64,000 nucleotides of DNA from Angustibacter luteus (GTDB lineage: Bacteria; Actinomycetota; Actinomycetes; Actinomycetales; Angustibacteraceae). The stretch covers positions 1-64,000 of the forward strand of contig NZ_BAABFP010000005.1 in the NCBI RefSeq assembly GCF_039541115.1, in the 5' to 3' direction. The notes under the pieces are model-generated. The model saw nothing but the letters and a program-made list of their open reading frames with translations, was not told the origin of the DNA and did no database searches. Positions 54,857-63,057 of this stretch are shown here, one piece after another (position 1 is the first letter of the stretch; each line of letters starts with the position of its first letter). Made by a program: the position numbers and the translations under genes.

Positions 54857-55177
54857 ATGGTGCTGCTCCGTCAGGAGATCGGTGATGTGCTGCGCGAGCA
54901 GCGCCAGCAGCAGAGCCGCACCCTGCGCGAGGTCTCGGCCAAGGCCCGGGTCTCCCTGGGGTACCTCAGCGAGGTCGAGCGGGGCCAGAAGGAGGCGTCC
55001 AGCGAGCTGCTGGCCTCGATCTGCGGCGCACTGGACTTCCCTCTCTCCCGCGTCCTCAGCCAGGTCAGCGAGCGGGTGGCGGACGCCGAGCGCGTCGTCA
55101 CCTCGGGTCAGCCGCACGTCGCGGCGCTGCCGGTGAGCCCGCAGACCATCAGCAACAGCCTGGTCAGTGCGGCCTGA
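54857..55177 (+). CDS. clgR: ClgR-like Xre-family transcriptional activator
   Basis: 106 aa. ClgR activates Clp protease and related stress genes in actinobacteria. The helix-turn-helix is in [20 protein letters not shown] with [20 protein letters not shown] following, a close fit to the family, and its position after cinA is conserved. ATG 54857 with GGGAGG 4 nt upstream. The C-terminus ends in Ser-Ala-Ala, reminiscent of Clp degradation tags, which fits the known ClpP turnover of ClgR. Confidence 0.88.
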   Translation: MVLLRQEIGDVLREQRQQQSRTLREVSAKARVSLGYLSEVERGQKEASSELLASICGALDFPLSRVLSQVSERVADAERVVTSGQPHVAALPVSPQTISNSLVSAA

Positions 55178-55183
55178 CGGTCG

Positions 55184-56128
55184 CTAGACCGGCAGCACGC
55201 TCGCGCGGATCGTCGCGCCCTCGTCGCGGGACGGGTAGGACGTCTGCGTCCCTTCCCGACTGACGCTCCACGACGCGCACGCGCAGCCCAGCCGGGCGGC
55301 CTCGACCGCACCCAGACCCTCGGCGAGGCCGACGGCAAAGGCGCCGACGAAGCCGTCGCCGGCCCCGGTGGTGTCCACCGCGCTCGTCGGCGGAGCAGGC
55401 ACCCGGTGCACGGCGCCCTCGACCAGCACGCTCGCGCCGTCCGGGCCCAGGGTCACCACGACCGCGCACCCCAACGCCCGGCCCAGGGCCTGCACCTGGG
55501 CGTCGTCGTGCGCGTCCGCGTCGTCCGCGCCGCAGATCCCGTGCTCCACGGCGAGCTCAGCGAACTCGACCTCGTTGGGTGCCACCCAGTCGGCCGCAGC
55601 CAGCAGGTCGGGCTGGACGGACGAGTACGGCGCCGGGTTGAGCACCGTGACCGCGCCACGGCGCCGTGCCGCGGCCAGTCCGGCTGCGGTGGCGGCCTGG
55701 GGAACCTCGAGCTGCCCCACCACGACCTGGACCTCGTCAAGCCCTTCGACGGCCGTCGCGGCGTCCGGTGCCGTCAGCGCCGCGTTGGCGCCGGGGACCA
55801 CGATGATCCGGTTGGTGCCGTCCGCCTCGACCCAGATGGGTGCCACGCCGCTCGGGCCGGGTCGGCGCGCCAGGTGCCCGACGTCCACGCCCTCGTCCGC
55901 GAGGTGGCGGTGGTACGCCTCCCCGTAGGCGTCGTCCCCCAGGCACCCCACGAACACCACGCGGGCGCCGAGCCGGCTCGCCATGACGGCCTGGTTCGCG
56001 CCCTTGCCGCCAAACCCCACCACGAAGCGGTCGCCGACGACGGTCTCACCGGCCGCGGGCGCGCGCGCCACGTACGTCACGAGGTCCGTCATCGTGCTGC
56101 CGACTATGGCGATCACCGGGGAGGTCAT
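55184..56128 (-). CDS. Ribokinase-like PfkB-family carbohydrate kinase
   Basis: 314 aa. PfkB signature 1 is VVGFGGKGANQAVMASRLGA with GCLGDDAYG; signature 2 is DTTGAGDGFVGAFA, containing the catalytic Asp. The layout matches ribokinase (sugar site GFGGKGANQ) but the sugar is not proven. ATG 56128 overlaps the stop of the Fpg/Nei gene (ATGA). It ends 6 bp from convergent clgR. Confidence 0.88.
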   Translation of the reverse strand: MTSPVIAIVGSTMTDLVTYVARAPAAGETVVGDRFVVGFGGKGANQAVMASRLGARVVFVGCLGDDAYGEAYHRHLADEGVDVGHLARRPGPSGVAPIWVEADGTNRIIVVPGANAALTAPDAATAVEGLDEVQVVVGQLEVPQAATAAGLAAARRRGAVTVLNPAPYSSVQPDLLAAADWVAPNEVEFAELAVEHGICGADDADAHDDAQVQALGRALGCAVVVTLGPDGASVLVEGAVHRVPAPPTSAVDTTGAGDGFVGAFAVGLAEGLGAVEAARLGCACASWSVSREGTQTSYPSRDEGATIRASVLPV

Positions 56129-56937
56129 GGCGGTGATCCTGCCGCAGGTGGCTGGCAGTGCGGGCAGAAGAACGCGACCCGCTCGCGCGGGGCGCTGCCG
56201 ATCGGCTCGACCCGGATCGGCGTGCCACACCGTCGGCACGGCTGGCGTGCCCTGCCGTGCACCCAGCTGGTGGCACCACGGCGGGTGTCGCCGGTCGTGC
56301 TCTGCACCGCCCGGTCGACGTTCGAGCGCATCAGGGCGCCGATCCGTTCGAGCAGCCGGTCGCGACGACGGACGTCGGCGACGGGCGTCCAGGGGCTGGT
56401 GCCGTGCAGGAAGAGGCTCTCGGCCATGTACAGGGTGCCGACCCCGGCGAGCACCCGCTGGTCCAGCAGCGCGTCCCCGATGCGGCGGTCCGGCTGCCCG
56501 TCGAGGGTGGCGAGGACCACGGCGGCGTCCCAGTCCGGGCCGAGCACGTCCGGACCCAGATGGCCGACCAGCGTGTCCTCCTCGGCCGTCGGGACCAGGT
56601 CGAGCATGCCGAGCCGGTGTCCGACCGCCGTCCACTCGTCGTTGGCCAGGATCGCTCGGACCCCGTCGGCGCCGCGGGCCGACGTCCACGGCCCGCCCGT
56701 GCGGTGGACGTGCCACGAGCCTTCCATGCGCAGGTGGCTGTGCAGCGTCCGCGGCGTGCTGCCGGTGACCCTGATGAGCAGGTGCTTGCCGCGCGGAACG
56801 ACCTCGCGCACGGTGCGGGCGCTCAGGTCGACGGTGGCCAAGGAGGGCCACCGCAGGTCACTGAGCACCAGGGCACGGCCGGCCAGGGCGGCGTGCAGGC
56901 GGTGCGCCGTGCGCGCGACGACGTCACCCTCGGGCAC
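56125..56937 (-). CDS. Fpg/Nei-family DNA glycosylase
   Basis: Base-excision repair glycosylase/AP lyase for oxidised bases. 270 aa. The N-terminus after the initiator is PEGDVVARTAHRLH with the catalytic Pro and Glu. The helix-two-turn-helix region LLDQRVLAGVGTLYMAESLF and a C-terminal zinc finger (CRRCG ... CPHC) are present. PEGD rather than PELPE places it nearer Nei/Nei2 than MutM. Start is GTG 56937, one base after the lhr stop region; the glycosylase, kinase and helicase genes form one minus-strand set, suggesting a DNA-repair transcript. Confidence 0.9.
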   Translation of the reverse strand: MPEGDVVARTAHRLHAALAGRALVLSDLRWPSLATVDLSARTVREVVPRGKHLLIRVTGSTPRTLHSHLRMEGSWHVHRTGGPWTSARGADGVRAILANDEWTAVGHRLGMLDLVPTAEEDTLVGHLGPDVLGPDWDAAVVLATLDGQPDRRIGDALLDQRVLAGVGTLYMAESLFLHGTSPWTPVADVRRRDRLLERIGALMRSNVDRAVQSTTGDTRRGATSWVHGRARQPCRRCGTPIRVEPIGSAPRERVAFFCPHCQPPAAGSPP

Positions 56938-56938
56938 G

Positions 56939-59900
56939 TCAGCGCCTCAGCCGCAGGCCCCGCGGGGTGGCGTGGAACCCCGCGGCCTCCAGCGCCGCCA
57001 CCATCGGGTGCCCCGAACCGAGCAGGCCAGCGCCGTCGGCGCGTTCCACCGTGAGCTTGCCCAAGGCGCCCTCGCGGACCGCGAGCGCCAGCGCGTCGGC
57101 CGCGGCGGACAGGTGCTGCTCGTCCTCGGTGAAGGAGAGCAGCGTCCGGCCCCCGCGCTCCACGTAGAGCACCAGGTCGCCGTCGTGCAGCACCACCAGG
57201 GCGCCGGCCTTGCGACCGGGGCGGTGCTGCGCGGCCGATCCCGCCGGTGCTTCGCCGCTCGCGGTGCGCTCGGGCCACGGCAGGGCGGCGCCATAGGGGT
57301 TGGCGGGGTCGGCCGCAGCGATGACGAGGGTCTGGGCGGGCCCGGCCTCGAGCGCGCGCAGCCGGTCCACCGGGCCCGTTGTGGCGAACTGGGCGGCGCC
57401 CAGCCCGTCGACGTAGTAGCCCCGACGGACCCGCCCGGCGTCCTCGAACGCCGACAGCACGCGGTAGACGGCTGCGAAGCCTCCCGGGGCTCCCTCGGCG
57501 GTCACGGCGCCTCGGGTCAGGACGCCGTGCCGGTCCAGCAGGGTCTCGGCCAGGGCAGCGGCCCGTGCGGTGGGCTCGAGGTCGACCGGAGGGAGCAGGG
57601 ACCAGCGGCCGGCCGTGCCGGGGGGGCCGGTGCGGCTCGGCATCGCGGCTCGCCCCGGGATGCTGGGGCGGCCGGTGACGGCTGCCGGGCCCGAGACCGA
57701 GCCGCGCGACGTCGCGTACCGGCTGCGGCGGGGGCCGACCCGGGCGGGGCGGTGCGCCGTCCGGCCACCGGAGAGCCGAGCCCGCAGCGGCGCCACGGTG
57801 TCGCCGGTGACTCGGGCCGACCAGACCAGCTCCCACAACGCCACGGCGAGACCGGCGTCGTCCGTCGACCCGACCGTGTCGGACAGGGAGCGGAAGAAGA
57901 ACGCGCCCCCGCTGGACAAGGCGTCCAGTACCGCCTCGTGGGTGCTGTTGAGCTCCAGCTCGGCTGGTGCAGGCAGGGTCAGCGGGGCGCCATCGGCGAG
58001 GTGCAGGGACACCCAGCCGTCGTCGCCGGGCAGTGCGCCGTGCCCGCACCACAGCACCTCGCCGGAGGAGGTGAGCTCGTCCAGCAGCGCGGGGCCGTAC
58101 CCGGCGACGCGGTGCGGCAGGACCAAGGTCTCGATCGCGCTGGCCGGCAGCACGGCGCCGTCCAGCTGCTCGATCGCGCGCAGCAGCCCGGCGACGCCGC
58201 GGCCGTGCCGCCCGGCGAGCCCCTGCCACTGCGGCAGGAACCGGGCCAGGTCGCGGGCCGGTACCGGCTCGACCTGCTGGCGCAGGGCGGCGAGCGACCG
58301 GCGGCGCAGCGTGCGCAGCACCTCGGCGTCGCACAGCTCGAGCCCCTGGCCGCTCGGCCGCAGCTCACCCTCGACGAGCCGTCCGTTGCCGACCAGCCGG
58401 GCGGTCGCGGCCCCAGCCACGGCAGGCCCGAGCCCGAAGCGTTCGGCGACCTCGGCGATCGTGAACGGCGTGTGGGTCCGTGCGAAGCGGGAGACCAGCT
58501 CGCCCAGCGGATCGGCCACGGGCGCGAGGAACACCTCGGCGATGCCCACGGGCAACGGCGCCCCGAGGGCGTCCCGCAGCCGCCCGGCGTCCTCGACGAC
58601 GGCCCACCGCTGGTCACCGGCGATGCGCACCCGGATCACCCGTCGCGAGGCCTCCAGGGACTCCAGCCACTGGGTGACCTCGGCCTCGTCGGCCGGGCCG
58701 GCCCGGGCCGCCACCTCGGCGGTGGACAACGGGCCGAGGACGCGCAGCAGGTCCGCCACGTCCTCCCCGTGCCGGGCCGCCCGCTCCGGCAGCAGGTGCT
58801 GCAGCTCGCGTTCGGTCCGCTCGACCGCCGCTGGGTCGAGCAGGTCACGCAGCGCGGCGCCCTCGCCGCGACCGAGGAGCTCGGACAGCAGGGTCGGGTC
58901 CAGCGCGAGGGCGGCGGCCCGCCGCTCGGCGAGAGGTGAGTCGCCCTCGTAGAGGAACTGCGCGACGTACCCGAACATCAGGCTGCGGGCGAAGGGCGAC
59001 GGCTGGGTCGACTCGATCTCGACGACCTGGACCCGGCGTGCGGTGATGTCGCGCATCAGGTCGGCCAGCCCGGGCACGTCGAACACGTCCTGCAGGCACT
59101 CACGAACCGTCTCGAGCACGATCGGGAAGTCGGCGTAGCCGCTGGCGACCTCGAGCAGCTGGGCGCTGCGTTGCCGCTGCTGCCACAGGGGCTGACGCTG
59201 GCCCGGGCGGCGTCGGGGCAGCAGCAGGGCTCGCCCGGCGCACTCGCGGAAGCGGGAGGCGAACAGCGCGGACCCGCCGATCTGCTCAGTGATGAGGTCG
59301 TGCACGTCGTCCGGGTCGAAGGTCACCAGGGACGCCACGTCGATGGCCGGACCGTCGTCCAGCTCGACGTCCGGAAGGCGCAGCACCAGCCCGTCGTCTC
59401 CGTGCATCGCCTGCACGTCCACCCCGAACCGTTCGCGCATCCGCGCGCTCACCGCCAGTGCCCAGGGTGCGTGCACCTGGGCGCCGAACGGGGAGTGCAC
59501 GACCACGCGCCAGTCGCCCAGCTCGTCCCGGAACCGTTCGACCACGATGGTCCGGTCGTCCGGGAGGTGTCCGCACGCCTCGCGCTGCTCCTCCAGGTAG
59601 GCGAGCAGGTTGTCCGTGGCCCAGTCGTCGAGGCCGGCTCGCCGCACCCGTTCGCGGGCGGCGTCCGGCGCCAGCGCACCGACCTCGCGGACGAACGCGC
59701 CGACCGCGCGACCCAGCTCGGCCGGTCGACCGAGCGAGTCGCCGTGCCAGAACGGCAGCTTCCCGGGTTGGCCCGGCGCCGGGGTGACGAGCACCCGGTC
59801 GTGGGTGATGTCCTCGATCCGCCAGGAGGAGGACCCCAGGGTGAAGACGTCGGAGACCCGGGACTCGTAGACCATCTCCTCGTCGAGCTCGCCGACCCGC

Positions 59901-61618
59901 CGTCCGGGCCCGTCTCCGGACGCCAGGAACACGCCGAACAGGCCACGGTCGGGGATGGTGCCGCCACTGGTCACGGCCAGGCGCTGCGCGCCGGGGCGGC
60001 CCGTCAGCAGGTCCGCGTGCCGGTCCCACACGAGCCGAGGCCGCAGCTCGGCGAACTCCTCGCTCGGGTACCGGCCCGCCAGCATGTCCAGCACCGCTTC
60101 GAGGACGTGCCGGGTCAGCGTGCCGAACGGCGCGGCCCGGCCGACCAGGGCGGCCAGGTCGTCGACCGACCAGTCGTCCATCGCGCACATCGCGACCACC
60201 TGCTGGGCGAGCACGTCCAACGGGTTCGCCGGGACGCGCAGCGCCTCGATCGCACCAGCTCGCATGCGCTCCACCACCACGGCGGTCTGCACGAGGTCGC
60301 CACGGAACTTGGGGAAGAGGACGCCGCGCGAGACCGCGCCCACCTGGTGCCCGGCCCGGCCGACCCGCTGCAGCCCGGATGCCACGCTCGGCGGCGACTC
60401 GACCTGCACCACGAGGTCCACCGCGCCCATGTCGATGCCGAGCTCGAGCGAGCTGGTCGCCACCACGGCAGGCAACCGCCCCGCCTTGAGGTCCTCCTCG
60501 ATGATCGCCCGCTGCTCCTTGCTCACCGACCCGTGGTGAGCGCGAGCGAGCACCGCCGGGGCGCCGTGACTGGCGCCGGCCTGCGCCATGAGCTGGGCCG
60601 GGGTCCGGGCGGTCGTGGACGCCGGGGCCGAGCTCGGTTCGGAGTCCGTGGCCGCGTCGAGCCGCTCCTGCCACACCTCGTTGAGCCGTGCCGTGAGGCG
60701 CTCGGCGAGGCGGCGCGAGTTGGCGAACACCAGTGTGGAGGAGTGGTCGGCCACCAGGTCGACGACCCGTTCCTCGACGTGCGGCCAGATGGACGTCCGG
60801 GCCGGGTCGCCCGCCGCCGGACCCTCGAGGTCCCCGGTCGGCTCGCCGATGGCGCCGAGGTCCGGCACCGGCACGACGACCCGCAGGTCGAACTGCTTCT
60901 CGGACGGCGGCTGAACCACGGTCACCGGCCGCCCGCCGGCCAGGAACCGTGCCACCTCGTCGACCGGGCGCACGGTGGCCGACAGGCCGATGCGCTGGGC
61001 CGGCTCCGGCAGCAGGGCGTCCAGCCGCTCGAGGGACAGCGCGAGGTGCGCGCCCCGCTTGGTGCCCGCGACGGCGTGCACCTCGTCCAGGATCACCGTC
61101 TGCACCCCGGCCAGGGCCTCCCGGGCCTGCGAGGTGAGCAGCAGGAAGAGCGACTCCGGGGTCGTGATGAGCACGTCGGTGGGCGTGCGCGCGAACAACC
61201 GGCGGTCCTTGGCGGACGTGTCGCCCGAGCGGAGCCCGACGCTCACCTGCGGCTGCGGGAGGCCGAGCCGCGACGCCGCGTGGCCGATCCCGGTGAGTGG
61301 GCCGCGCAGGTTGCGCTCGACGTCCACCGCCAGCGCCTTGAGCGGCGAGACGTACAGCACCCGGCAGCGGCGCAGTACCTCGGCCGGCGGCGGCTCGCTC
61401 GCGAGCCGGTCGAGCGCCCACAGGAAGGCGGACAGCGTCTTGCCCGAGCCGGTGGGTGCCACCACCAGGGCGTGCTGGCCGGTGCTGATCGCGTCCCACG
61501 CGCCGACCTGCGCGGACGTCGGCGCGGCGAACGCCCCGCGGAACCACTCGCGGGTGGCGGGGGAGAAGCGGTCCAGGACGTCCGGCACGTCCCTGATGGT
61601 GTCACCGACCGCCGACAA
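56939..61618 (-). CDS. lhr: Large ATP-dependent helicase Lhr
   Basis: 1559 aa, full actinobacterial Lhr. Superfamily 2 core: Walker A APTGSGKT (54-61), DEVH box (179-182), LSATVRPVDEVARFL, and in domain 2 SSLELGIDMGAVDLVVQVESP and QRVGRAGHQ. These are followed by a winged helix, the Lhr beta-barrel and a long C-terminal Lhr-CTD. It is a 3'-5' ssDNA translocase linked to DNA damage response in mycobacteria. A low-complexity insert occurs near 325-345. The start is uncertain: TTG 61618 as listed, or GTG 61588 ten codons later, close to the family's usual N-terminus. Confidence 0.93.
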   Translation of the reverse strand: MSAVGDTIRDVPDVLDRFSPATREWFRGAFAAPTSAQVGAWDAISTGQHALVVAPTGSGKTLSAFLWALDRLASEPPPAEVLRRCRVLYVSPLKALAVDVERNLRGPLTGIGHAASRLGLPQPQVSVGLRSGDTSAKDRRLFARTPTDVLITTPESLFLLLTSQAREALAGVQTVILDEVHAVAGTKRGAHLALSLERLDALLPEPAQRIGLSATVRPVDEVARFLAGGRPVTVVQPPSEKQFDLRVVVPVPDLGAIGEPTGDLEGPAAGDPARTSIWPHVEERVVDLVADHSSTLVFANSRRLAERLTARLNEVWQERLDAATDSEPSSAPASTTARTPAQLMAQAGASHGAPAVLARAHHGSVSKEQRAIIEEDLKAGRLPAVVATSSLELGIDMGAVDLVVQVESPPSVASGLQRVGRAGHQVGAVSRGVLFPKFRGDLVQTAVVVERMRAGAIEALRVPANPLDVLAQQVVAMCAMDDWSVDDLAALVGRAAPFGTLTRHVLEAVLDMLAGRYPSEEFAELRPRLVWDRHADLLTGRPGAQRLAVTSGGTIPDRGLFGVFLASGDGPGRRVGELDEEMVYESRVSDVFTLGSSSWRIEDITHDRVLVTPAPGQPGKLPFWHGDSLGRPAELGRAVGAFVREVGALAPDAARERVRRAGLDDWATDNLLAYLEEQREACGHLPDDRTIVVERFRDELGDWRVVVHSPFGAQVHAPWALAVSARMRERFGVDVQAMHGDDGLVLRLPDVELDDGPAIDVASLVTFDPDDVHDLITEQIGGSALFASRFRECAGRALLLPRRRPGQRQPLWQQRQRSAQLLEVASGYADFPIVLETVRECLQDVFDVPGLADLMRDITARRVQVVEIESTQPSPFARSLMFGYVAQFLYEGDSPLAERRAAALALDPTLLSELLGRGEGAALRDLLDPAAVERTERELQHLLPERAARHGEDVADLLRVLGPLSTAEVAARAGPADEAEVTQWLESLEASRRVIRVRIAGDQRWAVVEDAGRLRDALGAPLPVGIAEVFLAPVADPLGELVSRFARTHTPFTIAEVAERFGLGPAVAGAATARLVGNGRLVEGELRPSGQGLELCDAEVLRTLRRRSLAALRQQVEPVPARDLARFLPQWQGLAGRHGRGVAGLLRAIEQLDGAVLPASAIETLVLPHRVAGYGPALLDELTSSGEVLWCGHGALPGDDGWVSLHLADGAPLTLPAPAELELNSTHEAVLDALSSGGAFFFRSLSDTVGSTDDAGLAVALWELVWSARVTGDTVAPLRARLSGGRTAHRPARVGPRRSRYATSRGSVSGPAAVTGRPSIPGRAAMPSRTGPPGTAGRWSLLPPVDLEPTARAAALAETLLDRHGVLTRGAVTAEGAPGGFAAVYRVLSAFEDAGRVRRGYYVDGLGAAQFATTGPVDRLRALEAGPAQTLVIAAADPANPYGAALPWPERTASGEAPAGSAAQHRPGRKAGALVVLHDGDLVLYVERGGRTLLSFTEDEQHLSAAADALALAVREGALGKLTVERADGAGLLGSGHPMVAALEAAGFHATPRGLRLRR

Positions 61619-61643
61619 CGGCCCACGTGCGATGCTGGCGCGC

Positions 61644-61871
61644 GTGCGACACAGCGAGTTCTGGCAGCTGATGGAGGAGGAGTTCGGCCCCGGCTACGCC
61701 CGGACCGTGGCCCGCGACCAGGTCGTCGCGGCGCTCGGTGGCCGCACCGCCGAGCAGGCGCTCGCCGACCACGTGTCCCCGCGGGACGTCTGGCTGGCCC
61801 TCTGCGACGCCATGGACGTCCCGCTCGAGCACCGTTGGGGTCGGGAGAAGAACCGCAAGGCGCACGGCTGA
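61644..61871 (+). CDS. DUF3046 protein
   Basis: 75 aa. HSEFWQLMEEEFGPGYARTV and GGRTAEQALADHVSPRDVWL are characteristic of DUF3046, a small actinobacterial protein usually encoded immediately upstream of recA. GTG 61644 matches homologue starts; ATG 61632 is an in-frame alternative. No recA follows here: the convergent L,D-transpeptidase gene ends 4 bp away. Function unknown. Confidence 0.87.
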   Translation: MRHSEFWQLMEEEFGPGYARTVARDQVVAALGGRTAEQALADHVSPRDVWLALCDAMDVPLEHRWGREKNRKAHG

Positions 61872-61875
61872 ACGG

Positions 61876-62826
61876 TCAGTAGACCCAGACGGTGCGACCG
61901 ATCGGCGCCAGCCCCGACGACCACAGGAAGTCGATCGCGCTGTTGGACAGGCGCACGCAGCCGTGCGACGCCGGGTACCCGGGGATGCTCGGCGAGCCGT
62001 GCAGGGCGTACCCGCCGGTGAAGTACTTGGGGCGCCACAGCTCGCCGAGCCGGCTGACCCGCAGGCCGTCGATCTGGCGCTGCACGCTGAACCGGCCCTC
62101 GGGCGTCACGGCGACGTAGGTGTGGCCGTCCGAGGTGTAGTTCTGCCCGCTCCCGGTGGAGGTGTTCAGCACGTACTTGAGCTGGCCACCGCTGACCACC
62201 AGGACGAGCTGACGGGCCTTGTCGACCTCGATGGCGGACCCGGACGTCGTCCGGGCGTGCGGGCGCACGCCACTGTCGAGCGCCTTCTTGGTCTTGGGCC
62301 CTAGGACCCCGTCCCGGCCGAGTCCGGCGGCCTTCTGCAGGGCCATCACGGCCTGACTGGTGTTCGAGCCGTACTCGCCGTCGGCCGTGCCGAGCCAGTA
62401 GCCGAGCGCGGCCAGCTTCTTCTGCGCCGCGAGCACGAACGGTCCGCTCATCCCCGGGCGCAGGGTCGTCTGCTCGGTGACGGCCGGCTTGGTCGCGGTG
62501 GCGGTGGTGGACGGAGCGGCCGTCGAGGTCGGGTTCGCCGTCGACGTCCCCGTGGGTGCCGACGTGGCGCTCGTGGTGGGGCTCGACGTGGCGGTGGTGG
62601 ACGGCGCCGAGGTCGCGCTCGGGGTCGCGCTGGGGGTCGACGAGGTACTCGAGGTGGTGCTCGAGGAGCTGGACGACGGCTGCGCGGCCGGGCTGGCGCT
62701 GTCACCCTCGGCTGGTCCGCAGCCCGTCGCGAGGACGGCCACCGTGGCGGCGATCGCGGCCAGCGTGAGCGGACGTCGCGCCCGCGAGGTGATCGCGGTG
62801 CGTGTGGTGTGCGGCCCCTGCGGCAT
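61876..62826 (-). CDS. L,D-transpeptidase lipoprotein with peptidoglycan-binding domain
   Basis: 316 aa. Signal sequence with lipobox LATGC (about 32-36) and a long Ser/Thr/Pro-rich tether (about 40-115) that can span wall. A PG_binding_1 domain (about 122-185, LRPGMSGPFVLAAQKKLAAL) precedes a YkuD catalytic domain with the active site HGSPSIPGYPASHGCVRLSN, Cys in SHGC. It forms 3-3 cross-links in peptidoglycan or attaches proteins to it. ATG 62826 with GGGGAG 3 nt upstream. Confidence 0.92.
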   Translation of the reverse strand: MPQGPHTTRTAITSRARRPLTLAAIAATVAVLATGCGPAEGDSASPAAQPSSSSSSTTSSTSSTPSATPSATSAPSTTATSSPTTSATSAPTGTSTANPTSTAAPSTTATATKPAVTEQTTLRPGMSGPFVLAAQKKLAALGYWLGTADGEYGSNTSQAVMALQKAAGLGRDGVLGPKTKKALDSGVRPHARTTSGSAIEVDKARQLVLVVSGGQLKYVLNTSTGSGQNYTSDGHTYVAVTPEGRFSVQRQIDGLRVSRLGELWRPKYFTGGYALHGSPSIPGYPASHGCVRLSNSAIDFLWSSGLAPIGRTVWVY

Positions 62827-62854
62827 GAGCTCCCCGTTCGATCCTGGTCGTTGC

Positions 62855-62878
62855 GGTCAGGTGTACAGACGCCTGACC
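62855..62878. promoter_or_regulatory. Inverted repeat upstream of the L,D-transpeptidase gene
   Basis: A 10-bp stem (62855-62864 with 62869-62878, one G-T pair) around ACAG, 29 nt before the L,D-transpeptidase ATG. It would be in that gene's leader or act as an operator. The rest of the 231-bp divergent region holds no other clear signal. Confidence 0.45.
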
Positions 62879-63057
62879 TCCGCGGCCGGTTGCATCGAGC
62901 GTACGCAAGCCCCGCACCGGAACGGTGAGGGCGCGCGCGATCTGGCCAGACCGTTATCGAGGTGCGGGCTGTCGGTGGGCCTGGTTAGGGTCGCTCGGGT
63001 GAGCGAACTGGGGGACAGGTCGAGCATCTCGAGCAGGTCGAACGGGGAGGACGTCGC

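Noticed and set aside
55406-61882. Long plus-strand open frames opposite the kinase, glycosylase and lhr genes.
   Set aside because: Antisense shadows with low-complexity translation and no ribosome-binding site; the minus-strand genes carry clear catalytic motifs.
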